The translations under genes and the position numbers were made by a program. The notes beneath the pieces were generated by a model. That model searched no databases and was not told the DNA's origin. It saw only the letters and a list, made by a program, of their open reading frames with translations. Shown here piece after piece: positions 44,101 through 51,708 of a stretch of 64,000 bases of DNA. Source of the DNA: JANOYY01 sp043720395 (GTDB lineage Bacteria > Actinomycetota > Acidimicrobiia > Acidimicrobiales > JANYDT01); assembly GCA_043720395.1 (NCBI GenBank), contig JAYSSR010000057.1, positions 1 to 64,000 on the forward strand, read 5' to 3'. Within the stretch, counting starts at the first letter, position 1. The number at the start of each line of letters is the position of its first letter.

Positions 44101-44234
44101 GGCGGTGAGAACTCCGGAAGCTCGTCCACCTTCGCGTCGTTCAACCGCCAAACCCCGACGACCATCATCGCGAGGGTCATTGCGATGACCATGCGCCGGT
44201 TCCGCAGGCTCCACGCCACGATCGAATGCATCAT
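41118..44234 (-). CDS. RND efflux pump, heavy-metal type (first of two)
   Basis: 1038 residues, similar to the other pump across its length but clearly diverged. Family features include ELPEFSPPTVEVQTEALGLS near the start, twelve predicted membrane helices, and TM4 VVDDAVVDADLL (Asp pair kept; the second motif is DADLL rather than DVEN). It is the first gene of the operon, so the operon encodes two RND proteins in tandem with a mini-adaptor between. The two may form a mixed trimer or act separately. Upstream phased repeats (44337-44356) could be the regulator site. No outer-membrane partner is present. Confidence 0.94.
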   Translation of the reverse strand: MMHSIVAWSLRNRRMVIAMTLAMMVVGVWRLNDAKVDELPEFSPPTVEVQTEALGLSAEEVEQLITVPIEQDLLSGIAWLDVIRSRSVPGLSSIEMIFEPGTDLIKARQVVQERMTQAHALPQVSKPPQMLQPLSSTSRVMMVKVSSETLSPIELSVLARWTIRPRLMGARGVANVAIWGQRERQLQVQIDPARLNKNKVTVEQVIATAGNALWVSPLTFLEASTPGTGGFIDTPNQRLGVQHLSPIKAAKDLAQVAIEEREGAPIRLGDVADVVEDHQPLIGDAVFTDGTGLMLVIEKFPNADTLEVTRAIDSAFEALRPGLKGVSIDTSVYRPARLVDTASDRLRLAILFGAVALALSLALLFLDWRTAIVSILSVGAALIASALVLYMRGTTFHAMVVAGLVLSVIIVVDDAVVDADLLSRRITDARTAGSTEPVDNIVLRGSLETRSLAAYGAAIILMSLVPIFVMDGLSTDSFFPPVASSYALAVLASFVVALTFTPALTAELFSRSSARRRTSPLLRPAARLYERATAFSARRPWPIIAAGALVAIVCLGTFPMLDKAVRPTFNDTDLIVAWDGPPGTSLAEMSRVTQRAERELKGVAGIENVGAHVGRAITSDQVVGINSGEIWLRVKSGANYPSTVRRVQAVIDGYPGLRTDVLSYPEQRVRKVLTGTSDPLVVRIFGQDLEVLRTKAGEVRAMVAGLDGVSSARADLQIDEPTMKIEVDLESAQKYSLKPGDVRRAAATLISGIEVGSLFEDQKVFEVVVRGTPAMRESLTSVQMLLVDTPDGSQVHLGDVANVSIGPTPNVIEHEAVRRSIDVTATASGRSVASIRNEIRSELAKMSFPLEHHAEVLGDYQDLQNARRRFVTVCAAALVAVLLLLQVAFTSWRRAFAVTVTSFVGIGGGLVAALLANGQTISFGASIAFLALFGLTVRNGLLLVGRWHQLESESPDQDTSELVSRSAKDRLPSVLTTAAASGIAFLVLALFGNRLGYEIVHPLSIVLLGGLVTSTFVSLFVLPAVVSRFPTSPLHNTV

Positions 44235-44752
44235 TTCCTTCTTCCTTCGTCGTAGGGAATCCGCGTACTCGCGGTTTTCGTCGTGGGTCTTCCGTGGTTA
44301 TCCGAACATGACTGCGTTGGTCATGCCACTTCCGTGTTCAGCTGGGATTCAGCTGGCACTTGGTAGGTTTCGCTAAAGAGTTTGAGCATCATTGAGCAGA
44401 GCAAGTGGAACGTGTATTAGAAGTTCCCGTGACTTGCTTGCGATATGGCGGTAAGACCGCGTCGTATAAGACGTAACTCGACCGAGGTCGATGCGTTACG
44501 CGCGTTGGAATGGCGATTGTGGCGTCTAAATGACATGAAAACCGTTGCCGCCGAACAGTACGGCATTGCCCTAAGTCCGTCAACTGAAACCTCACTCACC
44601 GAGGCAGGTTTGGCTGCATGCTGATGCGATTCCGCCGAGTTTGATGCTTCCCGCTGGCGAAGCGTGACGGTGCGCGGTTAGGATCGGCCTGGGCGAGCAC
44701 GGGAAACCCTGTCGCATGACCAGATCGACCGACCATTCCAAAGGACCGTCTC
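44235..44752. promoter_or_regulatory. Divergent intergenic region of the RND and MacB-like operons
   Basis: 518 nt without a convincing gene, less GC-rich than its surroundings. It holds the phased repeat at 44337-44356 and a small palindrome CGTC-GTATAA-GACG near 44460-44473. The short open frames within it lack ribosome sites and family similarity. Promoters for the RND operon (minus) and the lipoprotein/adaptor/MacB operon (plus) should lie here; I could not place their -10/-35 boxes with confidence. Confidence 0.5.
44337..44356 (-). promoter_or_regulatory. Candidate response-regulator box upstream of the RND operon
   Basis: Two exact copies of TTCAGCTGG start 11 bp apart (44337 and 44348), about 103 nt before the start of the first RND gene. 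The same spacing and related TCAG core occur before the PepSY gene, so the OmpR-family regulator encoded nearby is a natural candidate to bind both. Confidence 0.5.
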
Positions 44753-45763
44753 ATGAGGTACAGAAAAACTATGTGTTTTGACAGGATCCGGAATTTCTGG
44801 CGCATTGGGTTTCTGCTGTGCCTACCCGTTGCGGTGATTGCGGTTGCGGGTTGCAGCTCGAACGCGAACAATGCCGAGGAGGGCGGATCGATCGTTGACG
44901 CGCCGCTCGGTCTCGACGAGGCGGGAAGTGCCTTGAAACAGATCCAGGTCGAAGAGTTTGTAAAGGTGTGTATGAAGACGGCCGGATTCGACTATGTCCC
45001 GGTTGATCCGAACGCAACGAAGGCCGCGATCGTCGGCGCGGGCGGGCTGACCGATGACGAATACCGCCGCCAATTCGGTTACGGGATCAGCACAGTGTTC
45101 GAAAAGGTCGTGGAAATCAGCCAGTCGGCAAACTCGGCCGACCCGAACGTCGTCTACCGGCGGAGCCTCGATGCGGCAGGGCAGGCGGCTTTCGACAAGA
45201 CGCTCACGGGCGGGAACACCGACCTCTCGGTGTCAGGTGCTGTGGACGCCGCAAAAGCTGGCGATCTCAGCGGTCTCGGAGGCTGTATTGGCGAGGCGAC
45301 CAATCAGGTCTTCGGTGCGACGAACGTCGTGACCGCGCTTGCAAAGATCGAAGAACTGGATGCGAGGGCGGAGGCAGACCCGAGACTCGTCGCCGCTCGG
45401 GCGGCCTGGTCGACATGCATGAAGAAACGAGGGCTCGACTACTCCGAACCAAATGCGATCGATGGTGCTCTCTTCGACCGGCTCGCCGGGCTCGTCGGAC
45501 AGGCCGCCGCAAAATCGGTCGGTGAGACTGGGACGTTCAGTCCGCTCGTCTTTGGCGCGACCATCGTTCCCGACTACGACAAGGCGGCGCTAGGGAAGCT
45601 CCAGGCCGAGGAGCTCGAGACCGCCCAAGCGGACCTCGAATGCGAAGAAGAATTCGTCGCAGATATCGAGGACGAGGTGAAAGGCGAGTACGAGAAGAAG
45701 TTCGCGGACGAGAACGCGGCGCTCATCTCCAGGGCGAGTGCCGAGCTCGGGCTCAAGAAGTGA
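44753..45763 (+). CDS. Lipoprotein with duplicated CMKxxGxDY motif
   Basis: 336 residues. A basic signal ends in the lipobox VAGC (C34). Two copies of the motif C-M-K-x-x-G-x-D-Y occur at residues 73-81 and 222-230, both with C-to-Y spacing of 8; an internal duplication is likely. Further Cys residues (for example in GGCIGEA and LECEEE) suggest disulfides. The C-terminus is Glu/Lys-rich and helical. No enzymatic family is recognised. The ATG at 44753 follows AAAGGA at a good distance. The gene overlaps the adaptor gene by 4 nt, forming a three-gene operon with the MacB-like pump, so it may be a substrate-binding or assembly lipoprotein for it. Confidence 0.85.
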   Translation: MRYRKTMCFDRIRNFWRIGFLLCLPVAVIAVAGCSSNANNAEEGGSIVDAPLGLDEAGSALKQIQVEEFVKVCMKTAGFDYVPVDPNATKAAIVGAGGLTDDEYRRQFGYGISTVFEKVVEISQSANSADPNVVYRRSLDAAGQAAFDKTLTGGNTDLSVSGAVDAAKAGDLSGLGGCIGEATNQVFGATNVVTALAKIEELDARAEADPRLVAARAAWSTCMKKRGLDYSEPNAIDGALFDRLAGLVGQAAAKSVGETGTFSPLVFGATIVPDYDKAALGKLQAEELETAQADLECEEEFVADIEDEVKGEYEKKFADENAALISRASAELGLKK

Positions 45764-47994
45764 GGCGCTCGGCACTGGCAGCCACCGTTGTCGGTAGCCT
45801 TGTTGTGGCGACCGGCGCTGGATGGTTCGCCGGGAGCCGCGTGAAGTCTCCTGCCCAGCTCGCTGCTGAGACGTCGGAGCCGGTTCCCTCGCTGATCACG
45901 TTCCCGGTCGAGAAGCGGGTTCTGTCGTCCGATCTCATCCTCCGAGGCACCGTCCGGTACAGCGATCCGATCTCCGTTGTTCTGGCACCATCGCTCCTCA
46001 AGCCGAATGCTGTTCTCGTCAGTGTTCCGCCGGTCAGGGGTCAGGCGCTCAACGAGGGTGACGTCGCGTTGGTCGTCTCCGGACGTCCGGTCTTCGTCCT
46101 CCAGGGTGTCACACCTGGATACCGTGACCTCGGCCTCGGAATGGTCGGAGAAGATATCCGGCAGCTCGAGGCAGCGCTCGCCCGGAAGGGTTTCGACCCT
46201 GGCACGGTGGATGGGATCTTCGACGCCTCGACCGCTGCCGCGGCGAGCACCTTCTACGCGCGAAGTGGTTACGCGCCGTTCGGCCCGAACGACGCTCAAC
46301 TCGTTGCGTTGCAAAGCGCGCAGAGCAACGTCAGCCTTGCCACCGATCGCCTGTTGCAGGTCCGCCAGGCCCTCGTCATCGCTCGACAGGGACCCAGACC
46401 AGCGGACATAGTGGACGCGATGGCCTCCATCAAGGCAGGCGAGGCCGGCGTTGCAGCGGCCCGGAGCGCCGCAGAACGTGATGCTGCAAAGGGAGCTGCC
46501 GACATCGGGTCGAGAGAGAACGCGGTGCTGGCGGCCAATGTCGCGCTTGAGGATGCGCATCGGCGGGCCGGGCTCGCTGCCTCGGGTGCGAACACCTCCA
46601 CCGGGCTCAAGGCGACTTCAGAGCAGATCGCGCAGTTGCAGCTCACCGTCGACGACGCGAACGTCTCGGTGGTTTCCGCCGAGGCAGATCTGGCCGCGTC
46701 AACGGCCATCGCCGAGACGGTCCGCAAGAACGGTGAAGCATCGGTGGCCGATGCAAAGGCGAAACTCGCGTCGGTAATGGTCGCCGTCGGCTTGCTTGAT
46801 CAACAGCAGCAACTTGACCTGGCGAATGCAACCCGGACTGCGCAGAGCGCGTCGCTCGTTGCAGAGGCGACCGCCGCACGGGACAACACGGTGGCTGCCG
46901 CCGACGTCACCGCCAAGGCGAACGCCGTGAAATCGGCCAAGGTCAAGGTGGTGCAAGCCGAGCGGTCGCTCGCCACCGGACGAACCGGCATCGATCCTGT
47001 CACAGGGCTCCCAGCTGTTACCCCGGGAGACCAGGCAACTGTCGCCACGGCGCTCCGACAGGCCGAACTTGCAAGTGCGGGCGCAGCGGCCGACCTCGAC
47101 GCAATGCGACGCTCGGTCAACCTCGGCGCGACGGCGAACGACAGTGCGGTACTCGACGCTCAGTCCCGACTCGCGGCGGCGAGGGCTCGGCTCGCGGCGA
47201 TCCGGTCGCCTGTGACCGGCACCAAGACGTTGGCCGAAGCCATCCGCGTCGCCGAGGCTGAACTCGCGCGCCAGAACCGTGAACTCTCGAAGATCACGAA
47301 GAGCCTTGGAGTGCAGGTGCCAGCGAACGAGATCTTGTTCTTCGCGGCACTTCCCCTTCGGATCGACGACACCAAGATCAAACGGGGCGATTCGGCAAGT
47401 GCTGAGGTAATGACGGTCAGCGGCACGCGCCTCGCAATCGATTCGTCGTTGCTCACGACGGAGGCTTCGCTTACAAAACTCGATGCGTCTGCAACGGTGG
47501 ATGCGCCCGAGTTCGGCTTCAGCACGAAGGGACACGTCACGTTCCTTGCGGACAAGCCCGGTCTGCGTGGCACGGACGCCCAGCACATCGCTATCGAGGT
47601 GACTCCCGATGACGCTCCGACGCAGCTCGTCGGGGCGTCGGTTCGGCTTACGATTCCGACCGAAACGACAGGAGGCGAGGCGCTTGTAGTACCGGTTGCT
47701 GCCCTGTTTGTTCGTGCCGACGGCACGACGGAGGTTCAGATCGAGGAGCGCGTCGGGACCACGAGAACCGTTATCGTGAGCGCTGGTCTGTCAGCCCAGG
47801 GTTTCGTTGAAATCACGCCTCTTCGCGGAGAGGTGGCACCGGGCGACCACGTTGTGATCGGATCGAAGGACGGTTCCGTGAGTGCACTGACGTCGCCGAG
47901 AGCGCCGAGTTCGATCCCCGGTACTTCCAAGGTCCAGTCGAACCTGACCTTTACGACCACTTCCATGTTGCCCGGCGAGACCCGTGCTCCCTAG
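45760..47994 (+). CDS. Peptidoglycan-binding HlyD-like pump adaptor
   Basis: 744 residues, starting at GTG 45760 (4-nt overlap with the lipoprotein gene). A single N-terminal membrane segment (AATVVGSLVVATGAGWFAGS) is followed by a beta-rich part and a peptidoglycan-binding domain of the PG_binding_1 type (about residues 124-172, GEDIRQLEAALARKGFDPG). A very long Ala/Glu/Gln-rich coiled coil follows (about 200-500), then a beta-barrel and membrane-proximal domain. This is the adaptor for a MacB-type pump; instead of reaching an outer membrane, it can grip the cell wall. The coiled coil is much longer than in typical MacA. Confidence 0.88.
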   Translation: MRRSALAATVVGSLVVATGAGWFAGSRVKSPAQLAAETSEPVPSLITFPVEKRVLSSDLILRGTVRYSDPISVVLAPSLLKPNAVLVSVPPVRGQALNEGDVALVVSGRPVFVLQGVTPGYRDLGLGMVGEDIRQLEAALARKGFDPGTVDGIFDASTAAAASTFYARSGYAPFGPNDAQLVALQSAQSNVSLATDRLLQVRQALVIARQGPRPADIVDAMASIKAGEAGVAAARSAAERDAAKGAADIGSRENAVLAANVALEDAHRRAGLAASGANTSTGLKATSEQIAQLQLTVDDANVSVVSAEADLAASTAIAETVRKNGEASVADAKAKLASVMVAVGLLDQQQQLDLANATRTAQSASLVAEATAARDNTVAAADVTAKANAVKSAKVKVVQAERSLATGRTGIDPVTGLPAVTPGDQATVATALRQAELASAGAAADLDAMRRSVNLGATANDSAVLDAQSRLAAARARLAAIRSPVTGTKTLAEAIRVAEAELARQNRELSKITKSLGVQVPANEILFFAALPLRIDDTKIKRGDSASAEVMTVSGTRLAIDSSLLTTEASLTKLDASATVDAPEFGFSTKGHVTFLADKPGLRGTDAQHIAIEVTPDDAPTQLVGASVRLTIPTETTGGEALVVPVAALFVRADGTTEVQIEERVGTTRTVIVSAGLSAQGFVEITPLRGEVAPGDHVVIGSKDGSVSALTSPRAPSSIPGTSKVQSNLTFTTTSMLPGETRAP

Positions 47995-50005
47995 CGCCGA
48001 ACAGACGAACGTTCCCAAGGAGCCCACCGATACGGTCGCGACGCCGCTCATCGAACTTGTCGGCGTCGGGAAGGTGTTCCTGACGGTGCCACCCGTGAAC
48101 GCACTTGTCGACGTGAATCTGCGCGTCAGGGCGGGGGAGTACCTCGCGATCGAAGGACAGTCGGGTTCCGGAAAGACGTCACTGCTCAACGTTCTCGGCT
48201 GCCTCGACCGACACACGTCGGGCACCTACCGGTTCGCCGGCATCGACACCGCGGCGCTCGACGATGCCGACCGGGCCGCGCTCCGTCGAAGCCGAATGGG
48301 TTTCGTTTTCCAGTCGTTTCACCTCCTCGCGCACCGCAGTGTGCTCGACAACGTCATGCTCGGCGAGCTGTACCTTGCGACGCGCAAGTCGGAGCGACTC
48401 GAGCGGGCGACTCGGGCGTTGGAGCAGGTCGGCATGCTGCACCGCAAATCGTTCCTTCCGACGAGACTGTCCGGCGGGGAGAAGCAGCGAGTCGCGATTG
48501 CCCGCGCGCTCATGGGCGAGCCAGACATCCTGCTCTGCGACGAGCCGACTGGCAACCTCGATACAACGAACACCGAAGCCGTCCTTGACCTGCTCTCCGA
48601 CCTCGTGGCCCGCGGGATAACGGTGCTGGTGATCACCCACGAGCAGCAGGTTGCGACGCGAGCGCACCGACGCGTTCGCGTCGTTGATGGTGTCGTGTCC
48701 GAGATCGACCTTCCGGCCGTTTCGTCGGTGGTTTGCGCGTCGCCACCCGTGGTGCCGCTGTCTGAACTGGCGTCGGAACGCTCGCGAAGGCAACTTCGAC
48801 GGACTCGCCTGAAGCTGAAGGACCTGATCGGCGAATCGACGTCAGGCGTTTTGGCTCGCCCCGGCCGCGCGCTCTTGACGATCTTGGGCACGGTGTTGGG
48901 GATTGGTGCCCTGGTGGCGACGCTGGGGATTTCGAAGACCGCGGGAAACCAGATCGTCGGGCGCTTCGACGCGCTTGCGGCAACGGAAATCGTTGCGACA
49001 CCACGCACCGCTGGCAGGCTCGTATCGATCAGCGCGATTCCGTGGAATGCGCAGGCGCAATTGGAGCGGCTGAACGGTGTTGTCGCTGCCGGGACGCTCG
49101 CAGATGTCACCGCAAAGGACACGGTGGTTCGGGCGGTCCCTGTCAACGATCCGCTCGGTCAGACAGAATTCAAGTTGCCAATCAAGGCCGTCTCCCCAGG
49201 GCTCTTCGCCGCAGTGCACGGCCGCCTTTCGTCTGGTCGGTTCTTCGATCGCGGTCACTCTGATCGAAAAGAGCGCGTGGCGGTCATCGGCCAGGCGGCT
49301 GCGTCGCGGCTCAATCTCGTGCGGGTAGATCAGCTTCCTGCGGTGTATATCGGCGAGAAGCTCTACACGGTTGTAGGGATACTGGCTTCGGTTGCTCGAC
49401 AGCCTGATCTAGTCTCGTCGGTCATCATTCCTGAAGGGACGGCCAGGGCACAGTTCCGGCTCGCGGGGCCGGCGCTCGTCGAGGTGGACACGCGCATCGG
49501 TGCGACCGGCTTGATTGCGCGTCAGATCGCTATGGCTCTTTCGCCGAATGATCCGCGCAGGATCAAGGTGTCGTCGCCGCCGGAGCCGAAGCTCGTGAAG
49601 GACGGCGTCCAGAACGACCTTGACTCGCTCTTCCTCATTCTTGGTGGCGTTTCGCTGCTGGTCGGAGCGATCGGGATCGCGAACGTCACCTTGGTCTCGG
49701 TGTTGGAACGCACCGGCGAGATCGGTCTGCGTCGTGCACTCGGCGCCCGCAGACACCACATCGCAACTCAGTTCCTGGCTGAGAGCACAGCGATGGGATT
49801 GATCGGCGGAGTCCTCGGATCATCGCTCGGTGTACTCGTGGTGGTGGCGACCGCGATTACGCGCTCATGGACAGCAGTGATCGATCCAATCGTGCCGCTT
49901 GTCGCTCCGCTGGTCGGTGCTGCCGTCGGCCTCGTCGCCGGGCTGTACCCGTCACTTCGGGCTGCGTTGCTGGAACCTGTCGAGGCGCTCCGCTCCGGAA
50001 CCTGA
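47984..50005 (+). CDS. MacB-like ABC exporter (ATPase fused to FtsX-type permease)
   Basis: 673 residues. The N-terminal ATPase has Walker A GQSGSGKT (residues 58-65), signature LSGGEKQRVAIARAL and Walker B ILLCDEPTGNLD, then a linker and an FtsX-like permease with four membrane helices and a large extracytoplasmic domain (between LTILGTVLGIGALVATLGIS and NVTLVSVLERTGEIGLRRALG). All motifs are intact. The GTG at 47984 overlaps the adaptor stop by 11 nt. MacB pumps export macrolides, toxins or lipoproteins without transporting them through the membrane core. Its last 238 nt are overlapped on the other strand by the GT-C-like gene (49768-51708). Confidence 0.95.
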   Translation: MLPSAEQTNVPKEPTDTVATPLIELVGVGKVFLTVPPVNALVDVNLRVRAGEYLAIEGQSGSGKTSLLNVLGCLDRHTSGTYRFAGIDTAALDDADRAALRRSRMGFVFQSFHLLAHRSVLDNVMLGELYLATRKSERLERATRALEQVGMLHRKSFLPTRLSGGEKQRVAIARALMGEPDILLCDEPTGNLDTTNTEAVLDLLSDLVARGITVLVITHEQQVATRAHRRVRVVDGVVSEIDLPAVSSVVCASPPVVPLSELASERSRRQLRRTRLKLKDLIGESTSGVLARPGRALLTILGTVLGIGALVATLGISKTAGNQIVGRFDALAATEIVATPRTAGRLVSISAIPWNAQAQLERLNGVVAAGTLADVTAKDTVVRAVPVNDPLGQTEFKLPIKAVSPGLFAAVHGRLSSGRFFDRGHSDRKERVAVIGQAAASRLNLVRVDQLPAVYIGEKLYTVVGILASVARQPDLVSSVIIPEGTARAQFRLAGPALVEVDTRIGATGLIARQIAMALSPNDPRRIKVSSPPEPKLVKDGVQNDLDSLFLILGGVSLLVGAIGIANVTLVSVLERTGEIGLRRALGARRHHIATQFLAESTAMGLIGGVLGSSLGVLVVVATAITRSWTAVIDPIVPLVAPLVGAAVGLVAGLYPSLRAALLEPVEALRSGT

Positions 50006-51708
50006 AGATCGGTCGTCCAGGTCAGAACGCCTCTCCACAGCCCGGGGTAGGGCGTGGGTTGGAATCCGGCTCGAAGCGCATCTCGCAGGCTTGGGTCGTG
50101 CTGGAGCAGGTCCGGCGACACGAACGCGAATGACGCACTCTCGATCGACGAGCGGTCAGCTCTTTTGCGGAACACGCCGACTGTTTGCGAGGGATCGAAA
50201 ATTGCCTCGGACGGTCCGGTCCGATCAAGTACGTACGCCACGCGGCTCAGTTGCGCTTCGTTGGTCGAACCCCACAGGTCTGCGATCTGCGCGGCGACGG
50301 GGAGGAGCAGAACGGTGGCCGTGAGCGCGGTGCGCCAGCCAACCGATAGGCCGAAACCAGGTCGTCGGAAACGCGACCGCGCTCCGACGACGACTTGGCC
50401 GTCGCGATCCGGCGACGAGAGGAAGCTCGCGGCGCAAAGCGCGAGAAGCAGGAGTGGAAGCAGTGCGACCCTGGTCAGGGGTGCTCGCTCGAAGAGCGCT
50501 CCCGCGCAAGCGCCGACCAGGGCCAGCATCGGCGCGTACCGCGGCCGCACGACTCGACGGGCCAACGGCGCTGCTTCGGACAGCAGCCCGGCCATCACGA
50601 CGATTGCCAAAGGCACGAAGGCGAGCAATGACGCGGCATCCCTACCCACTTCGATCCCGCGACCGCCGACGCTGACGGGCACCTGCAGTCCGAGGGCCGC
50701 GGCCCCTGCGGTGCAGCAAACGACGGTCGTGAGGAAGCCGAGCACGACCCGTCCCTCGGAACTCACGGACTCCGGGGGAGCAAGCATGCGCCGGTGCTGC
50801 CGACCGTCGAGGACGGTCCACGCGAAGAGACCCAAGGCAGCGAAGGCGCATGTTCGTGAACTCAGAGCGCTGCCTCCGAGCAGCACACCGCCGATCGCGA
50901 ACCGACGACCCTCGCGCACGGGACCGGCAAGGCACCACCCAGCGCCGAGTAACAGGGGCGTGCCGACCGCGGTCACCCCCGTCAGGCGGTCCCCGTGGGC
51001 GAATGCCGCCACTCCGAGCAGTATCGCCGCGGTCATCGCCTCGCCACGTCGATCAACGAACGCGCGAGCCCACATGAACGCGACCGCCACCGCGGCGAGA
51101 AGGAGTCCGAGAGCGAGCCAGCGAGCGGCGAGCAGGGTGCCCGTGTTCGGATGGCGCAAGGGGAGAACGACAGCCTCGACGATCGACACTGCGGAGAGTG
51201 GGAGACGTCCGGCGGTGCTCGAGGCGTGCTCGGACCAGGTCCAGGCTGCTTGAAGCGACTGCAGTTCGTCGGCGGTGTACGGAAAACGGAAGATCGCCCA
51301 GATCTGTGCCGACAGCAGAAATGCGGCAGCAGGTATGCCGAGAGCGAGTCCGGTCCTGCCGATCGGAGATCGCCGGACGCGGTGAGCGGCCCGATAGGTG
51401 GGAACGACGAACGCGACGCCGCTGACAGCGACACTGGCCGGGATGAGCGCGGCGGGCTTCCACCAGTGCGCATACAACAGCGCTTGTGACGCCAACACGA
51501 GCCAGGACGTGCCTACCGCAAGAGTCAGCGCGGCGTGAGTCTTCTGCTCGTAGTCGCCCATTCGACGAGAAATCGCCCGCCCCGGCATGACAATCAGCAC
51601 GAAGAACAACGGCCCGATTCTGAACCACGCTGGCGCTCCAGCGGCCGGGCTGACAACGGCCGCCACAAGCGAGCCGGCGAGCCCGACGGGCATGATCCAG
51701 GCTCTCAC
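49768..51708 (-). CDS. GT-C-like polytopic membrane protein, exopolysaccharide cluster 2
   Basis: 646 residues, with roughly ten to thirteen hydrophobic segments in the first 480 residues. The pattern of an early loop with PYTADELQSLQAAW and a late extracytoplasmic part (ADLWGSTNEAQLSRVAYVLDR) resembles GT-C glycosyltransferases (ArnT/PMT type), which move sugars from lipid carriers at the outer face. The GTG start overlaps the next-upstream stop by 4 nt. The last 80 residues are Ser/Thr/Pro-rich and encoded antisense to macB, with the stop only at 49768; this tail is likely an extension due to loss of the original stop. The catalytic acids of GT-C enzymes are not certain. Confidence 0.78.
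   Translation of the reverse strand: MRAWIMPVGLAGSLVAAVVSPAAGAPAWFRIGPLFFVLIVMPGRAISRRMGDYEQKTHAALTLAVGTSWLVLASQALLYAHWWKPAALIPASVAVSGVAFVVPTYRAAHRVRRSPIGRTGLALGIPAAAFLLSAQIWAIFRFPYTADELQSLQAAWTWSEHASSTAGRLPLSAVSIVEAVVLPLRHPNTGTLLAARWLALGLLLAAVAVAFMWARAFVDRRGEAMTAAILLGVAAFAHGDRLTGVTAVGTPLLLGAGWCLAGPVREGRRFAIGGVLLGGSALSSRTCAFAALGLFAWTVLDGRQHRRMLAPPESVSSEGRVVLGFLTTVVCCTAGAAALGLQVPVSVGGRGIEVGRDAASLLAFVPLAIVVMAGLLSEAAPLARRVVRPRYAPMLALVGACAGALFERAPLTRVALLPLLLLALCAASFLSSPDRDGQVVVGARSRFRRPGFGLSVGWRTALTATVLLLPVAAQIADLWGSTNEAQLSRVAYVLDRTGPSEAIFDPSQTVGVFRKRADRSSIESASFAFVSPDLLQHDPSLRDALRAGFQPTPYPGLWRGVLTWTTDLQVPERSASTGSSNAARSDGYSPATRPTAAPTSGATSGTIGSITAVHERVIAVATTTSTPSDDPRTPPINPIAVLSARN

Noticed and set aside
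43044..44108. A 354-codon plus-strand frame opposite the first RND gene.
   Set aside because: RND motifs are intact on the minus strand; the antisense protein is compositionally biased and has no similarity to known families.
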